From positions 64,085,811 through 64,149,810 of the forward strand of contig OZ024887.1 in NCBI GenBank assembly GCA_964017195.1: a stretch of 64,000 bases of DNA, given 5' to 3'. Source of the stretch: Siderastrea radians (Eukaryota; Cnidaria; Anthozoa; Scleractinia; Rhizangiidae). Positions 1-10,938 of the stretch are shown piece by piece. Below the pieces are notes generated by a model. That model saw nothing but the letters and a program-made list of their open reading frames with translations. It did not search any database and was not told where the DNA came from. Made by a program: the position numbers and the translations under genes. The first letter of the stretch is position 1; the number at the start of each line of letters is the position of its first letter.

Positions 1-175
1 CTCCAAAAAAGCCTTAAGATCCCGAAAGGTATTCCAGTCAGGCTGACGTAAAGATTTAGAATCTGGTATTAATAAACTGACTATATTAAAGAAAATGTTG
101 TTTCCCATTTTTGAAAATGCCTGGAATCTATCCAATTTGGAAACCTACTCGGCTGGAATAATAATACGTCCTTAA
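1..175. repeat. left part of duplicated block (paralogue of about 1565-2087)
   Basis: This stretch has no gene. Its first 60 bases resemble 1565-1610 (shared text around AGGTATTCCAGTC and GGCTGACG), and 65-175 resembles 1984-2090 (shared AATAAACTGAC and TTAAAGAAAATGTT). It is one arm of a local duplication that is interrupted by the TTAA-flanked element at 176-809 and continues at about 814-960. Confidence 0.6.
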
Positions 176-809
176 GTTGATTCCATACAAATAGAAGGAA
201 TATTTAAAATTTTCCATGACTTGGTCCAAATGGTAATTATGTTTAGAACATGTGAAAAATGCAATACAAATTAGGGGTCACCGAGCTTGTTTTGGCACAA
301 CATGAATAGCCATTGATAGCAACTATACGACCCGCAAGGGTTTCCTGAGAAACCTAGTAATCAGAAATGAGAACTATAATTGCTTTAAAAAGTCATCGCT
401 TGTTTTGAAATATTGTAGCAGTTCATCAAAATAGACGTTTATCTTGCATTGTATACTATTTTAGTTGAACAGGAATTAAGGATATGAAAAAAATAAAGAA
501 TTTGCCGCGTGGGTAGATACCCTACTGGCCCAAAGACGTGTTCTTTTCGGCATTTAAATCAAAAAATTTCAAAGCAGAATTTTTAACTTTTCTTGAAATC
601 GCGATATATTGTGTGTCATTTGAATTTATGTATAAAAAAATGGGGGTCACCGAGCTCGTTTAGGAGAAAACGACCTGTTATTTCTCTGAACTGCTCAGTT
701 TTCATAGAAAACCTACCAAGTTCCAAACGTGCGCGCGCTCGTGCGCGCGCTAATCACGTCATTAAATGATGCGCAGAAAGGATGCGCAATACAATTAAAG
801 GTAATGACC
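176..809. mobile_element. TTAA-flanked non-autonomous DNA transposon, copy 1
   Basis: The element is about 634 bp, starts GTTGATTCCAT and ends GGTAATGACC. It is bounded on both sides by TTAA (172-175 and 810-813). A second copy with the same internal landmarks lies at 48002-48647; both carry GGGGTCACCGAG, GAGAAAACGACC and the alternating GCGCGCGCTCGTGCGCGCGC segment. The paralogous locus at about 2088-2100 reads straight through with a single TTAA, so it is the empty site. TTAA target duplication is the hallmark of piggyBac-type transposition, but the termini here are not classic piggyBac ends, so the superfamily is inferred. No transposase ORF is present. Confidence 0.8.
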
Positions 810-813
810 TTAA

Positions 814-1194
814 AGTAGAGTTACTCCACTTAAATGTTTTGAAACTCTTCATAACATCCCTTTCCTTTCGATGGTCTGACTAAGCTGGCTGACTCATCGA
901 TGTCAGGAAGTGACTAAGCTGCGGGCTAGTCCATCGCAGGGGACCGCCAGTGAATGATGACGCTGCCCGCGTTAGTCAAGTAAGAAAGATACAAATTTAA
1001 TTGTGCGTCAGTCACTGACTGATTCCAGTCAGTTATCTTAGTGATAAGCAATCCAAAAGGTTCCACAAAAACGCGAGAAGAAGTTTGACATTTTCTCTGC
1101 TCTCTTCAAAAGAGCCAGTGGACCTGGGTACGAGATTAAGACGAAGGGTCTGCGCCCACAGTTGGCTGGCCGAGTTACCCCTAAAGGTGGATCT
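814..1194. repeat. right part of duplicated block; no gene
   Basis: After the TTAA element the sequence resumes homology to 2092-2230 (AGTAGAGTTACTCCACT, then CTGACTCATCGATGTCAG and GGCTAGTCCATCG). It fades out around 975, close to where the paralogous copy enters the DOMON exon-1 fragment. From 1000 to 1194 I see nothing recognisable. Confidence 0.5.
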
Positions 1195-1424
1195 CCACTG
1201 TCGCGTAAAATTTACGTACGTATATATGGACGTGAATTTAACTGGCTTTACGAGCAGAAATTAAGTTAGAGACGATGTGTGAAACGTAAAAGAGTTGCGC
1301 ACTGTTCAAGCGGCTTACGTTTAAAGCCTCTCATATATCGCCTCTAGCTTTATTTACGCATTTATAGCCAGTGAAATTCACGTCCCTACGTAGGTAAATT
1401 TTACGCGACAGTGGAGATCCACCT
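1195..1424. mobile_element. MITE with long near-perfect terminal inverted repeats
   Basis: The element is 230 bp. Its left end AGGTGGATCTCCACTGTCGC is mirrored by the right end GCGACAGTGGAGATCCACCT, and the match continues inward through GTAAAATTTACGTA with few mismatches. The centre is AT-rich and non-coding. I could not assign a clear target-site duplication, so the superfamily is left open. Confidence 0.75.
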
Positions 1425-1639
1425 GGGTAATCAGCATGATTTCAATTAAATTCGTTGACGATGCATTTAACGCACCGCAGAAGGCTGGAAAATTTCTTGC
1501 GTGTGTGTGTTTTGCTCATCTGAAAGCGCTGTTAAACGAGTTTACTGAAGAAAAGTCCTTAATAGTAAGCCCAAAAGGTATTGCAGTCCGATAGGCAGTA
1601 AGGCTGACGAAAAAATATATAAACTTCACCCCGAGCTTG

Positions 1640-1975
1640 CTACCTTGTCGTGGTGGTGAGGCTTGTGTGGCCACACATTAGCTTCAGTTTTATTTTTTAT
1701 TGTTTTGTTTGTGTGTTGATGATCCGGCTGGGGTATTGCCCCCGGGTAGGTTTAACCATGCCGGATTGGTCGAGATTGAGAAGCCGGACAAAGGACAACC
1801 CTTGGTCCTCCAGCTTGGGTGGCTAGTCAATCACCCTATCCTGTAAAAACCTGTTGATTACGGAAACGGGAAATTATCTCGGGGGCAAGGGGGGTGGGGG
1901 GAGAGGGAGTTGATTTCCAGCCCTATTTCCCACACGGGGAGAAGGAGGAACTGATGACGAATGACGGTGATTAAA
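1640..1975. repeat. insertion in the second arm of the duplicated block, possibly LINE 5' region
   Basis: Compared with the paralogous arm at 1-70, the second arm (1565-2090) carries about 350 extra bases here. The extra DNA is GC-richer than its surroundings and contains CTTGCTACCTTGTCGTGGTG and GATGATCCGGCTGGGG. This style of sequence reminds me of untranslated 5' regions of non-LTR retrotransposons, but no ORF supports that and the assignment is weak. Confidence 0.3.
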
Positions 1976-2227
1976 ATAATATCAATGTCAATAAGCCGAC
2001 TGTGTTAAAGAAAATGTTTTCTTCTTTTCAAGTTGACTAAAATGTATCCCTACTTTAAAAACTCACGTAGTGGAATGGTATTACGCCTTTAAAGTAGAGT
2101 TACTCCACTAAGAAGAAAAATATTTTGAAAGTTCTCATAACCTTCCCCCTGATGGACTGAATAAACAACCTGACTCATCGATGTCAGAATAAAAGTGACT
2201 AAGCCACCGGCTAGTCCATCGTAGGTT

Positions 2228-2323
2228 ATCGACGCTGACGTAATTTAATGCATCGACTTTAAGAACAGCAAAGGGAAGCACGGCTAGCAGAAAGACAGCG
2301 AAGATTTGAATCTCGAACGTCAT
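2228..2323 (-). pseudogene. DOMON gene copy A: exon-1 fragment (signal peptide only)
   Basis: From ATG at 2323 the minus strand encodes a hydrophobic leader like those of the intact copies (residues AVLPFAVLKVDALNYVSVD compared with ALLPIAVLEVNAVNYASVD in copy B). Homology stops abruptly after about 32 codons, and the DNA passes into the GACTCATCGATGTCAG repeat also present at 885-960. No exon 2 or exon 3 is visible downstream on this strand (1-2228). It is a truncated relic of the tandem family; the leader frame is still open, which suggests a fairly recent truncation or weak decay. Confidence 0.75.
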
Positions 2324-4499
2324 GGATGTAGCAGTTTGTTTAGACCTGAATTGTCTGGACATCTGCATAGACATGTATTTGCATTCAAAGAATCTGTTAG
2401 GAGCGATATTTGCTTTTGGAAACATAACCGCACGTTTGAATTTGCTTTGTTTTCCTTAGTCGAGCCTAAAATAAACAGAAGTGCGTGATAAGGCATACGT
2501 TTGAGTCTGCGGATGAATTTTTTACGAGTAAGCACGGAAGGATACTGGGCAGTACATTATTATTACGCCTTATTATTTATTGTTATTTTCATTACGCTGT
2601 ACTATAGGTAAATGTAACTTTTGAGTCTGTTGTCGGAATGAAACCCTAAAGTGTGGCAAACCATTTAAATGAAATCCATTGAGCAGTGCGCTCCTGTGGC
2701 ACTGTTTATAATGCTGTACAAGGTGGTTTAGAAACGCTACATTCTTGAGATAGTGATTATTATGCTGTACAAGGTGATTCTAACTTTTGAGTATGTGAAT
2801 GAAATCGTAAAGTGTGACCATTCAGTTGAAAGCTTCTGAGCGGTACTTCCCTTTGTGGTGATGTTGATTTCGTACTATAAAACTGAAATTCATTTTTAAC
2901 ACTTGAACTTGTCAATATTTTGGGTTCGCGTGTGGTTTAACGGCCATAAATTGGCATTCAGTTGACAATAGTCCCATATTGGCCTTGATAAACGCAATGT
3001 CACTGTTCTCAGGGTGCTTTGTTTATATATGAATAATCTTAAAGTCATGCGAACCGTTTTCTCGTTACCTTCAACACGCCAGTGAAGTAACAATTTAAGA
3101 AGGCTAAGCAAGATGAGTTTGCTTACACATGGGCCGATACAAGCACGAGAAGTTTGGGAGAAATCGAAAGTTCATGTCGACACAGCCACGTGTGAGGATG
3201 CACATAGTGATCAATTAAACACTTTTCAAATTCTCACAAACTATCATGAGAGTTTACATTAGGTTATGTGAGCACAAAGTTCTCATAGAAAAATATACTT
3301 GATGCAAGAGATTTCTGTTGCGCTCTCTTGGTATAAGAATTAATTTCATTTGCCTTTTGATTACCATTACGCGAGAGCGCGTTAGAAAATTTCTGTCGCC
3401 CAAGAAAAAAGCTTAGACACCATCTCGAAATGCTGGAGTGATAATAATTGGGAGTCGTCACATATCAAGAGTAACGCAGAATTTTATTCATGTGTTTCGG
3501 TGAGAAAAAACAACATTCCATGACTCGACCCAGGTTAGCTTCACGCCCAGTCCTTTTCCCAAGGTTTGCTGTATGAGAAAAATCCAGTGGGTTTATATGC
3601 CTTCAACAAAATTCCAGTTTATCTAAGCAGAAGCTGGGGTAATTGTTGTGAGGAAATTGAAAGCTTGCATGATCACCTCAGGCTTTTCTAACAATTAACA
3701 AAGGAGTGTACCTGTCTCGCAATGACCAAGGAGTTTAATTCCCTAAATGTGATGATAAACTTAGCTTTCTGCTTGTTCCAGTTTTTTGCTTGTCTTCACG
3801 ATTGCAAGAAGCCGTTCGTGAAAAGAAAAACGGAAAGCTTGACGAGGAGGTCATGAAGGTAGCTCATTTAACTGTAAAAATTTCTGAAGTGAAAGGAGCT
3901 TCTGAAAAAGTTGCCCTCTTTTTTCCGTTTGGAACGTTCCGAATCATGAGATTCGTATTCGATTAACGTTTCTCAGGCTTTCAGGCCAGTTCCACAAGGA
4001 CGTTTTACGGTAGTGGCTTCAGTTCGCCGCATCCAAAATGACAGGTTCATGGAAGCGTCAACTTCAAATGGAACGCACTCTTCCCGTAGGGAAATAATTG
4101 GTCGAACTTTGCGGAACTTTTTGGTAAATGGTAACAACCACGTTTGCCGTTTATTTCTAGTATTTCAATTCTGGAATGGTCCTGAAAAACAAGTGCATAA
4201 ATACTGATGTTAGGAGCCAACGTCTGTTACACATTATATCACACCAGTTATTTTCTCATCAGTGTCGGCGTTAATACGCATCTGTTGACGTCATATCCTT
4301 CATCCAAGAGTTGGCCGGGAATGTACGAGAAAACCACAAGCGACATCACTGCAGACGTTTTTCAAACGTTTTTTCCGTAAAAAGATTTTTGACTTTTTTT
4401 TAAAGTAAACTAGTAAGATTGTCAAAATCCATGCACAAAATTACTTCTGTTTTTTGGTGAATGGGCAAAAATTCGCGCGGGTTGACCGCTGCGTCGCTC

Positions 4500-4640
4500 T
4501 TACATCTATACACCAGGGTGGGAAGAGACTAGGTGGAGTCAAATTTCTTGTTTGAAGAAACAACACACTACTCACTACTCTCACGGGGGGTGAGAGACCA
4601 GGTCTTGAACTGCCGACTAAACAAAGCATCTTGCTGAGTA
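4500..4640 (-). repeat. SINE remnant (tRNA-headed family), no MITE inside
   Basis: This resembles the fuller SINE at 58860-59152: it shares the middle (TTTCTTGTTTGAAGAAACAAC) and the CAGGTCTTGAAC segment next to the B-box-like motif. It is the empty-site counterpart for the MITE insertion found in the paralogous SINE at 18839-18979; the intact target CAG lies at 4599-4601. Confidence 0.6.
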
Positions 4641-4817
4641 GACCTTTTAACTGATATGGCGGCCGCAGTGATTTTGTCCTCTACATAATGCGCATTATGA
4701 CGACAAAAATAAATCAATTTAATGAGCATTTTGGGCTACCGGCAAAAGGGCAAGATCATATGACTACTGTATCGCAAAAAAGTTTAATTCATTTTGAAGC
4801 CGTATTCCATGTAAATG

Positions 4818-4877
4818 AGAAGAAGAAGAAGAAGAAGAAGAAGAAGAAGAAGAAGAAGAAGACTGAGAAGAAGATGA
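4818..4877. repeat. (GAA)n microsatellite
   Basis: About fifteen consecutive GAA units followed by imperfect ones. A short plus-strand ORF across it encodes only poly-lysine and is spurious. Confidence 0.9.
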
Positions 4878-5411
4878 CGGTGATGATTTCTAGTAGGGTC
4901 TTAATGAGATAAGCGCTTATTCACTTTAGTAAGTTTTATAATTTTTAAAAAGCTCAAAGACGCCGGAACGCTGGAATTGAAGGAAACCCACAGATATTGG
5001 GTCAGTTTTTTTTAAAAATTACTCCAAGAGAACTCCGTGGACAAGAAAAGGTGCTTACATTTAATTTCAGCACAGTTTTGACCCAAAACCGTAGAAAAAC
5101 CTCAGGCTCGTCCCCAGGCCTGTACCTGCTTATCGAGTGACAGCGTAAGGCTTGGGCCCAATCACGATAGCGCGAGGCCGTCCTAAGAGAAACTTCCCGT
5201 TGAGCTCGACGAGTGACGTCACATTTCATTTTCTGCCAAGGCGACTGGTAACGAGGATGGAAATATCCATGATCTAGCCCCTTTAAGCCTTTTTTGTTGT
5301 CCTTGGGACACTCTTCTAAAACAAGACCTTGGAAATTGCTCACCTGAAAATTTGATTTCATTATGACCCTGGGAAACACACAAATTTACGGATTCTGTTG
5401 TCTAGACAGTT

Positions 5412-5417
5412 TTTATT
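5412..5417 (-). terminator. candidate polyadenylation signal of DOMON copy B
   Basis: AATAAA on the minus strand about 370 bp after the stop codon of copy B. The same hexamer occurs at the equivalent place below copy D (20970-20975). No transcript evidence. Confidence 0.35.
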
Positions 5418-5785
5418 TAAAACTTCGCATTAAATTCACATTATTTACTTAATTAGTTTTGCATTTTACGTTAACCTATTTTAGCTTCTACCTTAGTCCT
5501 AATCGGTTACACCGTCGTACTGGATCAGAAAACCAATAAAAAACGAAAGGCTATTCCACTCACCCCTTTCCCTTTTTAATTTCTCAGTCTCGGGTTTTTC
5601 TGAACAAAACTGAAGGCCACTGAAGAAACTGTCCGAGAAAAGGAAATCAGAGAGCAGTCGAATATTAGCCGTAATGTATCAGCTAAGCATTCAAGATAGT
5701 TAACATGGTGTAATGGCTTATGACGCTATTTTGTAGCTTACAATTTAACTTGAACGGCACTTATGTAAACAAAAATAGTGTCCTT

Positions 5786-8044
5786 TTAGAAAGAGAACAC
5801 ACAGGCACTCAAGGTCAGAATTACGGCATAAGCCATGAAACGTGACCCAGTCTCCCTCGCTGCATTCTTGGTGGTGGGTGTAGACCCAGTGGTCGACCCA
5901 GTGGTAGAGGGTGGTGCTGTAGCGGTCAATGCCATCTCGATCAAGTTGCGCCTGCCCCCGGGTATCAGCTTTCTGTCACTAATGCCATGTTTGCCAGTCA
6001 GTTTTTGCACAGCCACATCTGCATCCATGTTGCTATTGAAAGCCCACATAATATGAACTGTAGTGTCATTCTACAAGTTAAAAGAGAAAACAAAAAGAGG
6101 AAGACTTTTGAATTTTGTCCCTCACTTACCATGAAGAAGCAACAACAATTAGCTTTATTTACATGACTATAAGTTCTTACAATATTGCAAAAGCATACAA
6201 CTCAACAAAAAGAAATAACAATGTAATTTGGAAACCAATCAAAAGATTGGGAACCTTGATGTTTTGACGGTATTCCCCGGGTATATTTCAGTCTTCTTTT
6301 CCACTTTAAAGAGGACGAGAAGAAGTAATGGCTAAGTGGGACAGTATATAACGATTATCGCCAGATTTTCTAGATTAACAAATAAGAAGTCCAAACTTCA
6401 TACATTGTACTCATACATTGTCTCTCATTATTTACGCGCGTAAAAATTACGTGACAAGGGGCCATTTGGCATAAGCATAAGCCATACACTAACAGAAGCA
6501 AACGATTCCATGTAAACATTGTAAACATTGCAAAACGGAAGCGCAGCCACTGAGGACAAAAATGTGAAAGACAGGTTTTTGTGCAGTGCAAAAGATTGGA
6601 GGTTCAGCTTAAGGCACTTTAAGTTAGCAATTAGTCAGTTCTGTTGTAGTTCAAGATTGCGCTCACAGAGGAGAACTTTATTTTGGAACCTCTGCTCTAA
6701 CCTACTCGCTGCTTGTCTCACCTTAAATTGAACATCATTGGCAGTGTCTCCTGTCATGGCAGCCCTATAGAACTCCACATTGGTATATCCGTCAGCTTCA
6801 GTGGCTGTTGTCAGGTTCAAGTTTTGTGTTCTATCTCTATCTGGTTGTCCCGCACTGGCGCTCGAGTAATCCTGTCAGCAAAACCAAAGAACGCTTTATT
6901 CAGTTGAAAAAAAAATATTATTCAGGTGTAGTAAGGAAACTGCAAACTGAAATCAGAAGCCAGAATATCACTGTCTCTCGGGAAAAGTTGATTTTATTTC
7001 TGACACCATTATACTTCACTGTAGGCAATGCTCTAGCGAGTGAGAAATGTGCTGGTAGGAAAGGTACGTCAGCCGGCGAGATTAAAAGAATCCGACGAAT
7101 CATACAATAAAACAGCTAGGATCACTTGAAACATTTTCAATTTTGTCGAGCAAAAATTGAAGCATTTGATTGGATGTCGAGTCACGTTTCAATAACTAAA
7201 ATATTCCTGTAAGTGATCGAATGGGTTTTACCAATGTTGTATATATATCAAAATTCTATCATTATCGCGACGATTTCTGGAGAAAATTTCAGATTTTTCG
7301 AAAGACCCTTAGTTTAAGCCTATTTCAATAAGGACTTGAAGTTTGTGGGGGTTTGTCGTGCATAAACATATGCTGCATGCAGAGATTTCATGATCACCCT
7401 ATGTTCCGGAAGGCGCACATTTTTGCGCAAAACCCTCCATATTCCTGTCGTGCATGCGCAACATTCGTCATACGCATTGTCACTTTCTGTCTTGCATGTT
7501 TTTCACGCAGTTTTGGACCGAGGTTCCGTCAGGAGCATAAGGCGACCAAAAAACCGGAGCTGCTTGCAGCTTAGTGTAAACCCGAATATACCACATTCTT
7601 GAAGTTGCATTTGCGAGGACAGCGGCTCTTTGTATAATTATCTCTCGGAAAATGCTGCGCAGACTACAGACTAACTGAACGTGACATCGATATCAGGCTT
7701 GCTTACTCCAACGAAGCTAAAAGCTATAAACACATTTCTAATAAACTTACGGCAAGATATTTCATGCCAGGTGAGCTCGAGGTGACCCCACCAACAGCAA
7801 TATCATAATTCTTCATGTTTTTTCCATCGCCGGGGTCGGTGGAAAAACCCACAGCGCACCAGCCAGTTCCTTTGCATTTCATTTTAAACATCAGCTTGTC
7901 CTCCATGCTGTTGTACGTCCATTTTAGCTCGAATTTGCCATCACCGGAATCGACGCTGGCGTAATTCACTGCATTGACTTCAAGAACAGCGATTGGAAGC
8001 AAGGCCAGGGCTTGTATAAAGAAAGCGTAGGTTTGGCTCGCCAT
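5786..8044 (-). CDS. DOMON-domain secreted, probably GPI-anchored protein, copy B (intact)
   Basis: Three exons on the minus strand: 8044-7751 (98 codons), 6871-6722 (50 codons) and 6070-5786 (94 codons plus stop). All junctions are phase 0 with GT-AG borders, giving 242 residues. I chose the ATG at 8044 because it opens a signal peptide (about residues 1-24) and is conserved in copies C and D. Residues about 27-160 match the DOMON fold: a KWTYN strand, CKGTGWCAVGFSTDPG with two cysteines, YDIAVGGV, then MWAFN in exon 3. DOMON domains bind haem or sugars in other proteins; the ligand here is unknown. A Thr/Ser linker (about 200-222) leads to a C-terminal hydrophobic tail ending the protein without a charged cytoplasmic segment, which is typical of a GPI-anchor signal. 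It sits between fragment A and copy C in a tandem array. Confidence 0.8.
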
Positions 8045-10042
8045 GGGTGTATCTTTGTGTTCAACCTCAGAACAACAGCTCTGTGCTGACTCTGAACAAC
8101 TGTGTAGTGGATGGAATGACGCAGCGGCGCTTAAAAAACTAATTGTAGTCAAAGATTTGCATTTGAAAAGAACCTGCTGTGAGCGATACTTGCTTTTCGA
8201 AAAATTACCGCACGCCTCAAGTTATTTTAGTCTCTTGTTTTGTCAAGCGTCAAATAAACGTTTGAGAACTTCTGAGTCTGTGGATGAAATCCTAGAGTGT
8301 GACCATTCAGCTGAAAGCTATTGGGCCGTACTTTTCTGTGGCGATGTTTGCTTTTTCATATTTTGTAACCTATTTTCACTTTTTAGCTAGTATCCTTGGA
8401 GAGGGTTAAAAAATTTTCCTTTGCATATTTTAGGTCGCTTGTGGCTTACATCATAAATCAATTTTGTGTTGTTCTAAAATATTGGCCTTTCAAATGACAA
8501 TATTCCATGTATTGGCCTCAATAAATGCAATGTCACTCCTACCACGAGTGCTTTGTTTAGATATGAAATATCACCGCTTAAAATATTCTTAAACCTTATC
8601 GGGAGATTGGAGCTATGCGTCTTTTTCAGTTTTCATAGCGTGTTTTCAACTGACTTCATAATGCATAGAATTGCGTTCCGATCTTCAAACATTTTAAATA
8701 ATGGTTAACTTAAGTTAAAATACGCCAAAGAAGTAACTGCAATTTAAGATCTACAAAATGGTGCACTTGCCTACACGTAAGCCGATACAAGTGCGAGAAG
8801 TTTGGGACAATTTGAAAGTTCCTGTAAACACAATCACAGGCGTATGTTGCAAATCATTTAAATACTCTCCGAATTTTCTTGAGTGTTTGCATCAGGTTAA
8901 GTAAACACAAAGCGGCTATTTTGTCTTTTGTTACAAACCCTCATAATTGTTATGAAATCATCATACCCAAGTTTATATAAACTGATGTAAAACTGCTACC
9001 CAACCAATCAGAATGCGCGTTAACAGACACATACAACACAATTAACCAATCAGAAGTCGAAGCAAATACAGGTAACCTAACAGCTGCTGGTTTTGGTTTT
9101 ACTCCCGAATAAATTAGAAAGTAGCTCGAGGTTTCGTAACTAATCGCAGAGTGTGTGAAGCAATACCAATGAAAACGCCAATAACTCTGGACACTCAAGT
9201 AAAAATCGCAGTACAGTACAGACTGTAAATCATCTTTAATTCTCGAATTTTCGTTGAAATACATGGCGATCTTATGGTTGAACATCATTTATCAACCTTG
9301 TCAACCTCACTTGAAATCGTGCCATTTAATACTGGTGTTTTCTTTAGCTTGCATGAACCGTTTAAAGCACTGTATAACGGCCAGTTCGCTAAATGTTTTA
9401 TAATTATCAAGAGAGGATAATGCAATGATGAAATTCAGTCTTTTCTTGGTACATTAATCACATTCATACTATACCTGCAGAGGTGGCAATTAGCCAAATA
9501 GGGTTTTTGTGCAACCTTTGGTGCAAACGAAAGTCGTCGGCACGAAGTGAAAAGGACGACGTAACAGTTTTTATTAGCTTTCGCTTAACGACTATAAACC
9601 TAGAATTTAGTAGCAGTCAATTAAGATGCCGGGTGAGAACAGTCACAAACGACGCAAACAATACGCTGTGGGCTCAAAGGGGGCCGGTGAAACTGGAAGG
9701 TCAGGAGAATTGTTGCATCAGTTATTGAACGCGAAAAATTAGAGCGGGGACAAATGAGGAAGGAGCTCAAGCCAAAAGATGGAGAGAGGTTCAGCGAGAT
9801 GTCGTAGAGTTTACTTAAGATGTTGTTTGTAACAGAAGTTTCCTAGCGTGCTTTCATGTAGCCGTATGCAGAAGGCATATAAATAAAACGGAAACTGTGA
9901 TACCGGCTTAGCAAGACGCAGACGAGGTTCATGCCCAGTTCTTTCCCAACAATGGCCCGAGTCAGAGCCATCTTGGATTTCCCGAACCCAAAGACCCTGG
10001 GAACGAGGTTGTTATGACCAGGACCCACAATTTAGTTTCAAG
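8045..10042. repeat. upstream flank of copy B; no gene
   Basis: This is the 5' flank of copy B and the prototype orientation for the region inverted in copy C. Landmarks: AAATTACCGCACGCCTCAAG near 8202, part of the about 115-bp minisatellite (8270-8350), AAGCCGATACAAGTGCGAGA near 8779, ACCCAACCAATCAGAATGCG near 8998. From 9300 onward it is roughly collinear with the region upstream of the kinase gene and ends at the dead kinase exon. No coding exon recognised. Confidence 0.6.
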
Positions 10043-10086
10043 GTGGCGGTCGCCTAGAGTGACTTGGTCTGTGGTCGAATTGAGGG
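10043..10086 (+). pseudogene. dead copy of N-acetylglucosamine kinase exon 1
   Basis: The sequence aligns base for base with the true first exon at 28259-28302 and continues through the donor into the intron (GAATTGAGGGGTAAGATAAG and beyond, to GATTCGTGGCTA). The start codon is now GTG, one serine codon has become TAG, and several other bases differ. No second kinase exon follows before the exon-3 end of DOMON copy C at 10939. It is a relic carried along when DOMON-array units were duplicated, and it marks the original head-to-head layout DOMON (minus) / kinase (plus). Confidence 0.9.
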
Positions 10087-10823
10087 GTAAGATAAGATTC
10101 GTGGCTAGCATAGACACAAGTGAATAGCGTTTTTCTACAAAGGAGATAATTAATTATTACAGCGATAGTCAAATAATTGTGTTTTCTTCTGCCCTATCAG
10201 TACCTCTATGGTCTTTTTACATATAATGAGACCATCCCGCAGTTTTTTTTTAACCTTTTGGCTCGGACAGCAAAAACATTGACACCACTGGAAAGATCGC
10301 CTTCAAGCTAATAGTTCTCATGAAGAAGTAAATGCTGCCGGTCATATAATCATGTATTCAGCCCACTGTTTTTGCTCATTCAGTTGTCAGTCGAATAACT
10401 TGTTGAAAATGTTTCTTTCCGACTAGTAAAACACTTTTCAGTTAGATAAGATACTTTTTCAAATTGTTCCAAATTACTCCTTGATTGATTGCTGCTTTTA
10501 AATGAAACGAGAAGCTAGGTTCTTTGGTCAGTTCATTCAAAAATTAATTTTTTTTTCAAGACAAGACGGGAATGTAGTCTCCAAAGCAGACATTCTTTGG
10601 GCTTGTCACGCGCTCTTCTATCACGCGAGGCGGAACGAATGACTGGACCAGGTTGACTAACCAAAGCAGACTATTAAACCGTGCCGGCTTAGAGCTTAGT
10701 GGTGTGGTCTCCTATAAATTCCTTTTAATCTACCGATTCTAAGTTAAGCTGCTCCTTTAAACTGACACTAACAATTAACAGTATTGAAAAGCTTTTAACC
10801 AAGGGAAAAAATTTTTGGTTAGC

Positions 10824-10829
10824 TTTATT
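10824..10829 (-). terminator. candidate polyadenylation signal of DOMON copy C
   Basis: AATAAA on the minus strand about 110 bp downstream of the copy C stop codon. Confidence 0.35.
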
Positions 10830-10938
10830 TATTCCTGTATTAAGACTAGTTGACTTTCGACCATTTAAGCTCCGTTTAGCTGTAGTTTACATTTCCACTA
10901 AAACAATGCTTAAAACTGAATAAAACAATGTTCGAGGC

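Larger units (their letters stand above)
2324..5400. repeat. duplicated flank of copy A; no gene
   Basis: This is the upstream side of copy A and is patchily collinear with the upstream regions of copy C (16.2-19.4 kb) and copy D (25.0-26.8 kb). Shared landmarks include CCGATACAAGCACGAGAAG-type text near 3135, CATGACTCGACCCAGGTTAG near 3520 (again near 18622) and CTGTCTCGCAATGAC near 3713 (again near 26628). It contains part of the about 115-bp minisatellite (2610-2880), a SINE remnant on the minus strand (about 4500-4640) and a (GAA)n microsatellite (4818-4862). Small ORFs here have no support. Confidence 0.6.

Noticed and set aside
4653..4690. ATGGCGGCCGCAGTGATTTT resembles NAGK exon 1 (also near 19036)
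   Set aside because: Only the ATGGCGGC core and a loose AGTGA-TT match, with no donor or intron homology following, unlike the clear copy at 10043.
4688..4912. Lysine-rich 74-codon ORF
   Set aside because: Runs through a (GAA)n microsatellite.
5002..5379. 125-codon minus-strand ORF
   Set aside because: The equivalent sequence in paralogous flanks is not open and the peptide has no recognisable features.
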